Assembly (NCBI GenBank): GCA_040766985.1
Contig: JAXGPL010000015.1
Coordinates: 1-63,823 of the forward strand
Length of the DNA: 63,823 nucleotides
Direction of reading: 5' to 3'
From: JAXGPL01 sp040766985
Lineage (GTDB): Bacteria; Bacillota; Sulfobacillia; JAUYEG01
In this document: piece by piece, positions 54,506 to 62,130 of the stretch
How the letters are laid out: each line of letters starts with the position of its first letter
Numbering within the stretch: position 1 is the first letter of the stretch
Translations under genes and position numbers: made by a program
Notes under the pieces: model-generated
The model's database searches: none
Told to the model about the DNA's origin: nothing
The model's input: the letters and a program-made list of their open reading frames with translations, nothing else

Positions 54506-55026
54506 ATGTAGGTGTAGGTGTAGGTCACGGGTCGGGCCGGGTCGGGCCGGGTCGACCCGGCGGCAGGTCAGTGGCCGGGCCGGCGGCAGGTCAGTGGCCG
54601 GGCCGGCGGCAGGTCAGTGGCCGGGCCGGCGGTAAGTCAGTGGCCGGCCCGGTCTTTTTGGGCCGGGGCTTGCGACTTGGGCCGGGGGGCACGGATGCGC
54701 TGTCTCCGGCCGCCGTGGCTGACGGGCGTAGATGGCGTCCCGCCGCGGAGGTTGAGCCGAGGGGCACAACTCGCTGTCTTTGGCTGAGCCCAGGGGCACG
54801 ACTCTCTGCGTCCACCTGAGCCCACGAGTGCAACTCGCTGCGCGTTGCACCCAGGAGCACCGATCGCCGGCCACACTTGAGCTCAGGGTAGCAGTTCCGG
54901 TGGCTGACTGAGCCGAGAAGCACAACCCCACCCGCAGCCCGTGCCGGCGAGCACAACTGGCCTCGTCCGTCGGACCGCACGCCCGCCCGCGCCGCACGCC
55001 CGCCCGCGCCGCGCGCCCGCCGCCGG
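54506..55026. repeat. 521-bp intergenic region of tandem and degenerate repeats
   Basis: A 23-bp unit (CGGCGGCAGGTCAGTGGCCG plus GGC) occurs four times at 54558, 54581, 54604 and 54627. A hairpin CCGGCCC/GGGCCGG with a TTTTT loop lies at 54644-54666. From about 54749 to 54960 there are five or six degenerate copies of a GAGCCNNGGGGCACAACTCG-type word, 32-40 nt apart. No gene is convincing. Confidence 0.6.
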
Positions 55027-56037
55027 TCAGCCGGGCCGTTGGGCGGTACCCCGGCGTTCGCCGGGGCTGCCAGGACCTCCAGGCCTGCTAGGACCCCCAG
55101 ACCCGCCGGCACCGCCCAAGCTGCCGGCATCACTCGGGCCGCCGGCCGCGCCGGGGCCGTGCGCGCCGACAGGGCTGCCGAGGCCGTAGCCAGAGCGCCA
55201 GAGGCTGGCGGCGACAATCAGGCATAGTCCGATAAGGGCTGCTATCCCGGTCACAAGCCGGGCCTGGCCGAGCGCCCTGGAAACCAAGCCGACCAATGCG
55301 CTATGTAACTGGCCTGTGGTGGCAGGATCCAACTGCAGTTGATCAACGCTGGCGAGCCGGTAACCGCTAGCCGCTACAGCGACGCGCAGGCGGTTGGCGG
55401 CGGCGAACAGCGCGCCGCCGCTGGCGAAGAACGACAGGCCGGTAAGGCCAAGCCCGGTTCTGGCTCCGCCGATCAAGCATAGGGCCAGCGCAAGAATGAG
55501 AACCACGCTCGCAAGTACCAGCGGAGCGTTGTCGGCCGCCCGCCGCACCCAGGGCGGCGCCCGGTCGACCCATCCCTGCTCCAGGGCTGTGAGGTCGTCG
55601 GGCAGGTCGGCGAGGGAGGTTTCGAAGCGCGACAGGGCATCCTGCGATGCACCGGCAACGGCGAATTCCTCGATCGCGGCCCGCTTGAACTCACGCATGT
55701 CCACGGCGACCATTGCGGTGTCGCCGCGGATGGCGGCGCGGAATCGGGCGGCGGCGTCAGCGATGGCTTCTTCGAGGATGCGTTGTTCCATCAGCGAGCG
55801 GAGGGCGGCGCGGGCGGCGGAGCGGTCGGCATCGGAAAGTCCGGCCGCCTCGTCGTCGATGGCGTCCGTGGCCCTGGCGTACAGCAGGGCGAAAGCGCCC
55901 TCGCGATGCATGTGGCGAACCAGGAAATCTCCGCTCAGCAGGGTCAGCCGTGTCGCCAGAGCGGCCTGCGACACAATCACGCCAGCAATGAGCCCGACGA
56001 CAAGGACCGCGAGCACGATAGCACGCAGCAGTTTCAT
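55027..56037 (-). CDS. Hypothetical multi-pass membrane protein with Gly/Pro/Ser-rich tail
   Basis: 336 residues from an ATG at 56037 (GGAGG about 6 nt upstream). An N-terminal membrane helix ('AIVLAVLVVGLIAGVIVSQAAL') precedes an acidic/Ala-rich external helical region (about 30-165). Three further helices lie at about 170-290, and a 45-residue tail of GPGGPGSPG type follows. The arrangement (signal-anchor, extracellular helical part, helices) is typical of Bacillota membrane proteins of unknown role. The tail is encoded by repetitive GC-rich DNA next to the tandem repeats. No family is recognised. Confidence 0.6.
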   Translation of the reverse strand: MKLLRAIVLAVLVVGLIAGVIVSQAALATRLTLLSGDFLVRHMHREGAFALLYARATDAIDDEAAGLSDADRSAARAALRSLMEQRILEEAIADAAARFRAAIRGDTAMVAVDMREFKRAAIEEFAVAGASQDALSRFETSLADLPDDLTALEQGWVDRAPPWVRRAADNAPLVLASVVLILALALCLIGGARTGLGLTGLSFFASGGALFAAANRLRVAVAASGYRLASVDQLQLDPATTGQLHSALVGLVSRALGQARLVTGIAALIGLCLIVAASLWRSGYGLGSPVGAHGPGAAGGPSDAGSLGGAGGSGGPSRPGGPGSPGERRGTAQRPG

Positions 56038-56195
56038 CGGATTCCTCCTACCCCCTCGCGCCCTGGTGCCCTGGCCTGCCGCCTGTCCCGGCAGGGCAGG
56101 GGGCTAGACATATCCTACCACCAAAGCGCGCCCCGCAATCCCCGTGGTGTTGCTTTAAGCCAAGCTAGAGCGGCCGCTGGTCGGCCGGCAAGCCG

Positions 56196-56224
56196 TTGAC
56201 AACCAGCGCGCTTGGTTCTACGCT
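56196..56224 (+). promoter_or_regulatory. Consensus sigma-A-type promoter TTGACA-17-TACGCT
   Basis: TTGACA at 56196-56201, a 17-nt spacer and TACGCT at 56219-56224. It drives the Fsr-like transporter and shows that TACGCT is an accepted -10 in this organism, supporting the TACGCT boxes upstream of the surface genes. Confidence 0.75.
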
Positions 56225-56285
56225 AGTCGAAGTAACCCCCGGCGGGAGACGCCGGATTACCATCAGTTTGACTGGCGGTGTGTTG

Positions 56286-57500
56286 ATGAACTCACGGCGG
56301 CCGATCTCGGCATCGGTGTCCTTGTCCCTGTTTGCGCTGCTTCACGCGGTAAACGATCAGTACACCGCGTTTCTCTCGGCGATTATGCCGCTTTTTTTGG
56401 AGCGATTCGGTTTCGGTTTGGATATTGCCGGGTTGCTGGCGTCGGTACAGAGTACTTCGACTTCGTTAGCGCAGCCGGTTTTCGGTTGGTTCATGGACCG
56501 CTCCCGGCGTCAACCCTCTATCTTGCTGTGGCCGGTGCTCACGGCGATCAGCCTGAGCGTCTTCGGCCTGGTGCCGTCGTACCAGTGGTTGTTCCCGCTG
56601 CTGATCATCGGCGGGCTCAGCACGGCGGCGTTCCATCCGCACGCGACGAGTGCCGTCCCCGCGCAGGCCAGAGCCAACGCCGGGCTAGGCATGGCGGTGT
56701 TTGTTTCCGGGGGCACGGTCGGCTATGCAGTAGGTCCGGTGCTGATCCTGTGGATCATCAATGCTTTTGGGTTCGGCTACAGCTGGCTGGCTGCAGTGCC
56801 CACACTGGTACTGTGTGTGATTCTTGCCAGGCTGGGGCTATCCGGCGCTGCGACACGGCAGGGCGCCGGCGCGACGATGCCCCGGCTGACCTTTGCCAGG
56901 CTGAGGCCGTTGCTCGCAATCTGGCTCGTCGTCGTGTTCCGGAGCACCATCGGCACCGCGTATATGTCGTTTCTGGGGGTGCATCTCAAGGACATCGGGT
57001 TTCCGATGATGCACATCGGCGTTGCCCTGATGGTCTTCACTTTCGCCGGCGCGGTCGGCGGCATGATCGGCGGAGTAGCGTCAGATCGGATCGGCCGCAA
57101 GACGGTGATCGTCATCGGGCTGGCGCTGATCGCGCCGATCTTCTGGTTGGCCCTGCGCGTGCGCGGGTTTGCGATATGGCCGGTGATGGCTGCGGCGGGG
57201 TTCGCGATCTCGACGTTCAACCCCGTGACCGTCGTCATGGCCCAGGACTTGCTTCCGGAAAGCCGCGGCACCGCCTCCGGCCTGATCATGGGGCTGGGCT
57301 GGTCAGTCGGCGGCCTCCTGGTCGGGGTGGTCGGGGGCTTGGCGCAGTCCTACGGGCTTGTCAACGTACTCTCATGGATGCTGGTGCTTCTCGTGCCCGC
57401 CCTGGCAATCGCGATGAGCCTTCCCGGCAGATTGGGGCGGCCCGAGGCCGGCGATCCCGAACTGGTCGCCGAAGTCGGGCGCACGGCTGCGGGAGGTTAG
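56286..57500 (+). CDS. MFS transporter, fosmidomycin-resistance (Fsr)-like
   Basis: 404 residues from the ATG at 56286. The longer frame from 56196 would start inside the promoter and is rejected. 'SLFALLHAVNDQYTAFLSAIMPLFLERFGF' and 'FMDRSRRQPSILLWPVLTAI' are typical of the Fsr subfamily. Twelve predicted helices; a second loop motif is 'GGVASDRIGRKTVIVIG'. Fsr proteins export fosmidomycin and related compounds by proton antiport; the physiological substrate here is unknown. Confidence 0.82.
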   Translation: MNSRRPISASVSLSLFALLHAVNDQYTAFLSAIMPLFLERFGFGLDIAGLLASVQSTSTSLAQPVFGWFMDRSRRQPSILLWPVLTAISLSVFGLVPSYQWLFPLLIIGGLSTAAFHPHATSAVPAQARANAGLGMAVFVSGGTVGYAVGPVLILWIINAFGFGYSWLAAVPTLVLCVILARLGLSGAATRQGAGATMPRLTFARLRPLLAIWLVVVFRSTIGTAYMSFLGVHLKDIGFPMMHIGVALMVFTFAGAVGGMIGGVASDRIGRKTVIVIGLALIAPIFWLALRVRGFAIWPVMAAAGFAISTFNPVTVVMAQDLLPESRGTASGLIMGLGWSVGGLLVGVVGGLAQSYGLVNVLSWMLVLLVPALAIAMSLPGRLGRPEAGDPELVAEVGRTAAGG

Positions 57501-57562
57501 ATGAGCAGCGGGTCTGATCTGCGGCTCATTTAGGCCATGGGGCATAAGCGAGGCGCGGCAGG

Positions 57563-58333
57563 TCAGCTTAAGTTACGCCCCCCGTCGTACAACACGTCCG
57601 CTCCGGTCATAAACCCTGCATCGAGCGCGACAAATGCCACCAGCCTGGCGATTTCCTCCGGAGTCGCGATCCGGCCTAGCGCAATCGGCGCGAGCATCCG
57701 CGCCATCCCGTCCGCGGTATCCAGGCTGAACCTCTCCCGCACTTCAGAGGTGTCCGTCGTCCCGGGAGCAACGCAGTTGACCCGAATCGACGGGGCGAGC
57801 TCAAGCGCAAGGCACTTGCTAAGCATACTCAGGCCCGCCTTGGCGGCGCAGTAGTTGGCCCCGCGCTTCCGCGGCCGGTAAGCCGTGCGCGCCGTGATGT
57901 TGACAATGCTGCCCCCGCCGGCGCGGTCCATCAAAGGGACGGCAGCCCGGCAGCACAAAAAGGGCCCGGTCAGGTTGGTGGCCAAAACACGCTCCCACTG
58001 CTCATCCGTCATCTCCCGGAAATCCGCGTCCCGGTTGACGCCGGCGTTGTTGACCAGGACGTCAAGCCGTCCAAACGTGGCCCCTACCTGATCGAACATT
58101 AGTCGTACCGCATCTGAGTCGCGGATGTCCGTCACGAGCCCCAGGGCGGCTCCGTCCTGCTTGCGTATTTCTTCGGCCGTTGCCTCGACCTCACCAGGTG
58201 AGCGCGGCGACCCGTTGACGGCGACGCTCAGTCCTCTCGCGGCAAACTCAAATGCTATCGCCCGGCCAAGGCCTCGGCCGGCCCCCGTGACCAGAGCGAC
58301 GCGACGTGGAGCGGGATGGTGATCGTGGGTCAA
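57563..58333 (-). CDS. Short-chain dehydrogenase/reductase, catalytic Ser not conserved
   Basis: 256 residues from a TTG at 58333 with GGAGGG 7 nt upstream, which removes a poorly conserved extension. Rossmann motif 'VTGAGRGLGRAIA', 'LVNNAGVN' and 'YCAAKAGLSMLSK' (Tyr-Lys pair) are present. Where the catalytic Ser usually sits (NISS) the sequence is 'VNITARTAY', so Ser appears replaced by Thr/Ala. 'APGTTDTSEV' and a C-terminal 'VLYDGGRNLS' complete the fold. Probably an NAD(P)-dependent oxidoreductase or a degenerate relative. It is the last gene of the DUF134-mrp-NifX operon. Confidence 0.85.
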   Translation of the reverse strand: MTHDHHPAPRRVALVTGAGRGLGRAIAFEFAARGLSVAVNGSPRSPGEVEATAEEIRKQDGAALGLVTDIRDSDAVRLMFDQVGATFGRLDVLVNNAGVNRDADFREMTDEQWERVLATNLTGPFLCCRAAVPLMDRAGGGSIVNITARTAYRPRKRGANYCAAKAGLSMLSKCLALELAPSIRVNCVAPGTTDTSEVRERFSLDTADGMARMLAPIALGRIATPEEIARLVAFVALDAGFMTGADVLYDGGRNLS

Positions 58334-58382
58334 GGCTTGTCCCTCCGGGATCAGAGTTGATGGCAGCCCGCCCGGATGCGAA

Positions 58383-58757
58383 CTAGTCACCGGGAAGCTG
58401 TTTCGTCTGCTGTGGTATTTGCCGAGTTGAGAGCTCTGCCAGGGCCTTTTCGATTGGTCCCGAATGGCCCGTTGACACGGAGATGCCTCTTTCGGCTAGA
58501 CGCCTCTTTAGCTGTGGCCCCGCGTCGCCCATCAGAACCATGGAAACCCCGCGTTCAACGAGAAAACGCGAGAACCCGCCCGTCGCCCTGAGCGGGTTGC
58601 TCTCAATTTGCACGTTTCGGACCTTGCCCCCGGCAACCTTGGCAAAGACGATGCTCGGTGCCTGGCCGATATGTGGCGCGATCAACTGCCCGTCGGCGGG
58701 CACCGCCACAGTCAGGCTGTCGCCGGTGCTTGGGTCAGTGCGATTCGCTCCGTTCAT
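58383..58757 (-). CDS. NifX/NifB-type dinitrogenase iron-molybdenum cofactor-binding domain protein
   Basis: 124 residues from an ATG at 58757, overlapping the mrp stop by 23 nt, so translation is coupled. 'LTVAVPADGQLIAPHIGQAPSIVFAKVAGGKV' and 'RFLVERGVSMVLMGDAGPQLKRRLAERGISV' match the single-domain NifX/NifB C-terminal-like family. Stand-alone members are common in anaerobes beside mrp, where they are thought to handle Fe-S or metal clusters. They do not imply nitrogen fixation. Confidence 0.85.
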   Translation of the reverse strand: MNGANRTDPSTGDSLTVAVPADGQLIAPHIGQAPSIVFAKVAGGKVRNVQIESNPLRATGGFSRFLVERGVSMVLMGDAGPQLKRRLAERGISVSTGHSGPIEKALAELSTRQIPQQTKQLPGD

Positions 58758-59601
58758 GGTTCATTACCCACCTCGCCATGCCGGAAACCCATTCGCCTTG
58801 GTAGTCCTCGATTGTCCCCGCGTCTCCGGCTTCCGCCACCGCCGGGTCGATCGGCAACTTGGCCAGCAACGTGAGGCCGGCCTCCTTGGCAAGTTCTTCG
58901 GCCCTTCCCTTGCCGAAGGGAGCAATCTCCTCGCCGCAATGAGGGCAGCGGAGGATGCTTAAATTCTCGACCATGCCGATCACCGGGACGGACATCGACT
59001 GGGCCATGTGCTGTGCCTTACGCACGATCATGTGCGCCAATTGTTGCGGAGACGCGACGAGGATGATGCCGTCCAACGGAAGCGACTGCAGAACAGTGAG
59101 CGGAGCGTCGCCGGTGCCCGGTGGAAGATCGACGACCAGGTAGTCGAGATTGCCCCAATAGACCTGCGTAAAGAACTGCTTAACCGCCCCGGAGATGAGG
59201 GGGCCGCGCCATATCACAGGCTGGTCCTCATTGCTCAGCATGAGGTTGATGGAGATGACCTCAATCCCCGTTTTGGTCTCGACCGGCAATATCAGCCCGT
59301 TCGGGCCGATGGCAGGCCGTTCGGTGATGCCGAACAGCCGCGGGATGCTCGGTCCGGTGATGTCCGCGTCCAGTACCCCGACGCGATTGCCCGCCCTGCG
59401 GAGCGATACCGCAAGCAGTGCCGCGACAGAGGACTTGCCGACACCGCCCTTTCCGCTCATCACCGCGATGACTTTGCCCACTCCTGCTCCCTCAGCCGGC
59501 GCAAGCTTAGCCAGCGGGTCGGGAGATGTGCCGGCGATGTTTCCGGCCTCTTCTCGGCCACCGCCTGCTTTAGTCGCTGTATCGTCTCGAGAGTTGCTCA
59601 T
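58735..59601 (-). CDS. mrp: Mrp/NBP35-type P-loop ATPase, Fe-S cluster carrier
   Basis: 288 residues from an ATG at 59601, overlapping the DUF134 stop by 4 nt. Deviant Walker A 'MSGKGGVGKSSVAALLA', 'DADITGPSIPRLFG', 'VIWRGPLISGAVKQF', 'VDLPPGTGDAPLTVLQS' and 'CPHCGEEIAPFG' (cluster-binding CxxC) are intact. Mrp/ApbC proteins bind and transfer 4Fe-4S clusters in the cytoplasm. A 45-residue polar extension precedes the ATPase domain. Its operon partners DUF134 and NifX fit a metal-cluster role. Confidence 0.93.
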   Translation of the reverse strand: MSNSRDDTATKAGGGREEAGNIAGTSPDPLAKLAPAEGAGVGKVIAVMSGKGGVGKSSVAALLAVSLRRAGNRVGVLDADITGPSIPRLFGITERPAIGPNGLILPVETKTGIEVISINLMLSNEDQPVIWRGPLISGAVKQFFTQVYWGNLDYLVVDLPPGTGDAPLTVLQSLPLDGIILVASPQQLAHMIVRKAQHMAQSMSVPVIGMVENLSILRCPHCGEEIAPFGKGRAEELAKEAGLTLLAKLPIDPAVAEAGDAGTIEDYQGEWVSGMARWVMNHERSESH

Positions 59602-59998
59602 TTGGCTTTACCTCCGTGGCCCAATTGATCATCATATGAGCCGTTAGCCCAGGGGGGACCGTGCCTGCGCCTCCGTCTGGGCATAGCCGTATCGCAGGGC
59701 ATAGGTTCGGATACGCGAACCTGCCCGCCCTCGATCCTGATGGCCTTGCCCATCACCAGCGCGTCGGCGACCTTGGACCGTGCGGACGCTAGTGTGCGCT
59801 GCAACGTGCTCTGCGACACGCCCATCATCCGCGCGCACTCTTCCTGCGCCAGCCCGGCGAGATCCTTGAGGCGGAGAGCCTCCAGTTCGTCAACGCGGAG
59901 CCGAACTTCGGCGAGCTGGCGCAACGGAACCCCGGCCGGCTTGAAGTAGGTGATGTCCGGCACGAAACCCACACGGCGGTCTTTGGTGGCCTCGGCAC
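59598..59998 (-). CDS. DUF134 (UPF0251) HTH protein, one frameshift at the 5' end
   Basis: About 133 residues after repair. The GTG at 59998 (GGGGGA 7 nt upstream) begins 'MPRPPKT' in one frame, and the body 'RRVGFVPDITYFKPAGVPL' continues in another. Adding one C at 59978-59979 rejoins them into the family-typical 'RPPKTRRVGFVPD'. The sigma-70 region 4-like helix-turn-helix is 'DLAGLAQEECARMMGVSQSTLQRTLASARSKVADAL'. DUF134 proteins are putative DNA-binding regulators, often beside mrp and NifX. The open part alone runs from a GTG at 59972. Its stop overlaps the mrp start (ATGA). Confidence 0.85.
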
Positions 59999-60015
59999 AG
60001 GTTTTCCCCCTAGAT

Positions 60016-60037
60016 AAGCACTTAACGAAGCGTGCTT
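60016..60037. promoter_or_regulatory. Inverted repeat AAGCAC-N10-GTGCTT
   Basis: Perfect 6-bp arms just upstream of the DUF134 start on the minus strand, within the divergent region to the 60185 gene. It may be an operator, possibly bound by the DUF134 HTH protein (inference). Confidence 0.4.
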
Positions 60038-60184
60038 TGTTTTGAATATATACCCATTATGGCGCTGCAGTCAATCCGCACGAACCGTCAAGCCAGGAAT
60101 CACGCTGCATACTTAGAAGTATCTCATGACTAAGCCTGCTCCTGGTTGCAGTGTTGCAGCAATGTAAAGGAGGTGTCGTGTCTT

Positions 60185-61471
60185 TTGGACTCCCTTAGAG
60201 ACAGACTCCGGATCGAACACAGCCATCTTGATGCAATCAACCGTCTCCTCACCGACCCCAACAACGAGGAAATATCCGCGCTGCTTGACGTGGTCGCTAA
60301 GTACGGCACACCCGATGAGATCAACCGCAAGGCGGAAGAAGCCCGCAGGCTCGACAATCTGATGTCCCGTCTGGCACAGCTCGACACGCCGTATCTCGAT
60401 GACGTGATCTGGCTCATCGGCCAGGCGGAGGCCCAGCGGTTTATTTCTGTTGACCAATACCGCCGCAAAGTCCTTGGCGACAGGGTCGAGGGCATGGCGT
60501 TTGACGATTCGCACGCGGTCACACTTGAGATCTCGGCCGCCCAGTACTTCCCGTGGCTGCGCGGCCAGGCCGAGCGGGCGATCGCCAACGGCGAGTTGAT
60601 GCCGGCCCGCTATATCAGGGTCCGCAAGATGAAAGAGCAGGAAGCGGATCATGGCGATACGCTGGCGTTTGCCGCCGCAATGCAGATCATGGACACAAGC
60701 TACGTCGAGACCCTTGACACCAAGGGCACTGACGGCTCCAATGTTCACCTCGGCGGTCCCGGGACCATCACCGGTTACTTTGGTGGCGTGGGCATGCCCA
60801 ACGACCACGCCCTCAAGTGGGTTGACGAGATGCTCTACTACTACACAACCTACGGCGTCAAGCAAGTCCTTAACGTCAATCCGGGTACGGTCTTCCTTGG
60901 GTATATGCTGCACCGGCTGGGTATCGACTTCGAGTTTAAGATCTCCGTCTTCATGGGCAACGACAATCCCTTTGCGGCGTTGTGGACCCTGATCGGGGCA
61001 AAGCTCTTCGCCAGGGAGGACGGCTCGTCGCCGCTGGCCGGGTTCAACTGGAGCAACTCCGTCAACAACCAGACCCTAGAGACGTCTGCGTACCTCCGCC
61101 AAGAACTCGGTTTCGAGGATGTCGTCAGGTTCGAGCACCACATTGTTGAAACCTGGCGCAGCATCGTACGCCAGCCCTACGACCGCCTGGACGACCTGGT
61201 CGCGATTGCCCCCAAGGTCAAGAACATCTCGGCCAAGCACGAGGGCGGCACCCCCGAGGTTGAGCGGCAGATCGAAGCGGCCGGCGGACATACCTCCGAC
61301 CTCCTGGATTACTTCCGGGACAAGGACGAGATCCTTGCGAGCGGGGACTGGGACGCCCTGCAGGCCAACTACATCAACAAGCACCTTGCAGTCAACCGGA
61401 CCGCTGAGGCGCTGACCAGGGCGGGCCTGTCGTTCATCGCGGCGCCACACCTGCATCACCGCACGGAGTAG
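60185..61471 (+). CDS. Unrecognised 428-residue cytoplasmic protein
   Basis: Start TTG at 60185 with AAAGGAGGT (60166-60174) 10 nt upstream; the ATG at 60146 lies before it. The N-terminal 150 residues are helical and charged. The central part has 'GDTLAFAAAMQIMDTSYVETLDTKGTDG', 'GGPGTITGYFGGVGMPNDH', 'NVNPGTVFLGYMLHRLGIDFEFKISVFMGNDNP' and 'FNWSNSVNNQTLE', an alternating strand-helix pattern suggestive of a barrel enzyme. No signal peptide or membrane helix. I cannot place it in a family with confidence. It has a strong hairpin after it and is divergent from the DUF134-mrp operon. Confidence 0.75.
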   Translation: MDSLRDRLRIEHSHLDAINRLLTDPNNEEISALLDVVAKYGTPDEINRKAEEARRLDNLMSRLAQLDTPYLDDVIWLIGQAEAQRFISVDQYRRKVLGDRVEGMAFDDSHAVTLEISAAQYFPWLRGQAERAIANGELMPARYIRVRKMKEQEADHGDTLAFAAAMQIMDTSYVETLDTKGTDGSNVHLGGPGTITGYFGGVGMPNDHALKWVDEMLYYYTTYGVKQVLNVNPGTVFLGYMLHRLGIDFEFKISVFMGNDNPFAALWTLIGAKLFAREDGSSPLAGFNWSNSVNNQTLETSAYLRQELGFEDVVRFEHHIVETWRSIVRQPYDRLDDLVAIAPKVKNISAKHEGGTPEVERQIEAAGGHTSDLLDYFRDKDEILASGDWDALQANYINKHLAVNRTAEALTRAGLSFIAAPHLHHRTE

Positions 61472-61493
61472 GCCGACGAAAGTCGGAGTATCA

Positions 61494-61528
61494 CGCCCCG
61501 GCGGGGTCGGTAGGTGTCCGCCGGGGCG
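61494..61528 (+). terminator. Strong hairpin after the 60185 gene
   Basis: CGCCCCGGCGG pairs perfectly with CCGCCGGGGCG over 11 bp around a 13-nt loop, 22 nt after the stop. There is no T-tract (ATTGG). Confidence 0.6.
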
Positions 61529-61570
61529 ATTGGTATGCGCCTGCGGCAGCCTGGCATGGAGGGCCCTGCG

Positions 61571-62050
61571 ATGGAAATCGTTCTTGCGGATCGTCCCGAG
61601 CTGGTTGGGTGGGCGCGGCAGATGTTCTTCGAATACGCCCGTTCGCTGCCGTTTGACCTCGGCTTTCAGGGCTTTGGGGCCGAGGTCGCAGGCCTTCCAG
61701 GCGATTACGCGCCGCCGGGCGGCGCCCTTCTGGTGGCAGTGATTGAAGGGCGGCCCGCTGGCTGCGTGGCGGTGCGTCGTTGGGCGGAAGGGGTTTCCGA
61801 GATGAAGCGCCTCTACGTCTCCCCTCAGTTCCGCGGCATTGGCCTGGGGAAGATGCTGGCCGTCGGGGCGATCGAGCAGGCGCGCAGTGCGGGATACCTG
61901 ACCATGCGGCTCGATACCGTCCCATCGATGCGCGCGGCGCGGCGGCTCTACCATGAGCTCGGTTTCCGGGAGATTGCCCCGTATCGATATAACCCCGTAG
62001 AGGGAACCACCTACCTTGAGCTTGATTTGACAGCGCCTCCGCCTGAGTAG
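61571..62050 (+). CDS. GNAT-family N-acetyltransferase
   Basis: 159 residues from the ATG at 61571 with GGAGG 8 nt upstream; the longer in-frame start lies in the terminator region. Acetyl-CoA-binding motif 'VSPQFRGIGLGKMLAVGAIEQARSAGY' (RxxGxG) and the C-terminal 'RAARRLYHELGFREIAPYRYNPVEGTTYLEL' are typical. The substrate amine is unknown. It may be co-transcribed with the following M14 gene (80 nt gap). Confidence 0.88.
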   Translation: MEIVLADRPELVGWARQMFFEYARSLPFDLGFQGFGAEVAGLPGDYAPPGGALLVAVIEGRPAGCVAVRRWAEGVSEMKRLYVSPQFRGIGLGKMLAVGAIEQARSAGYLTMRLDTVPSMRAARRLYHELGFREIAPYRYNPVEGTTYLELDLTAPPPE

Positions 62051-62130
62051 GCCGCGAGTCGGCAGGAGCGGGTCCTTCGGCTCCCGAATAGCCCTCAAAA
62101 CACGCTCCACCGACGAAAGGAGGCCGCAGA

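Noticed and set aside
54749..54960. CRISPR-like spacing of GAGCC...GGCACAACTC words
   Set aside because: Copies are degenerate, spacers are too short and themselves related, and no cas gene is present.
58383..58757. NifX-like gene as evidence of nitrogen fixation
   Set aside because: Stand-alone NifX/NifB-type domains beside mrp occur widely in anaerobes; no nif structural or assembly genes are present.
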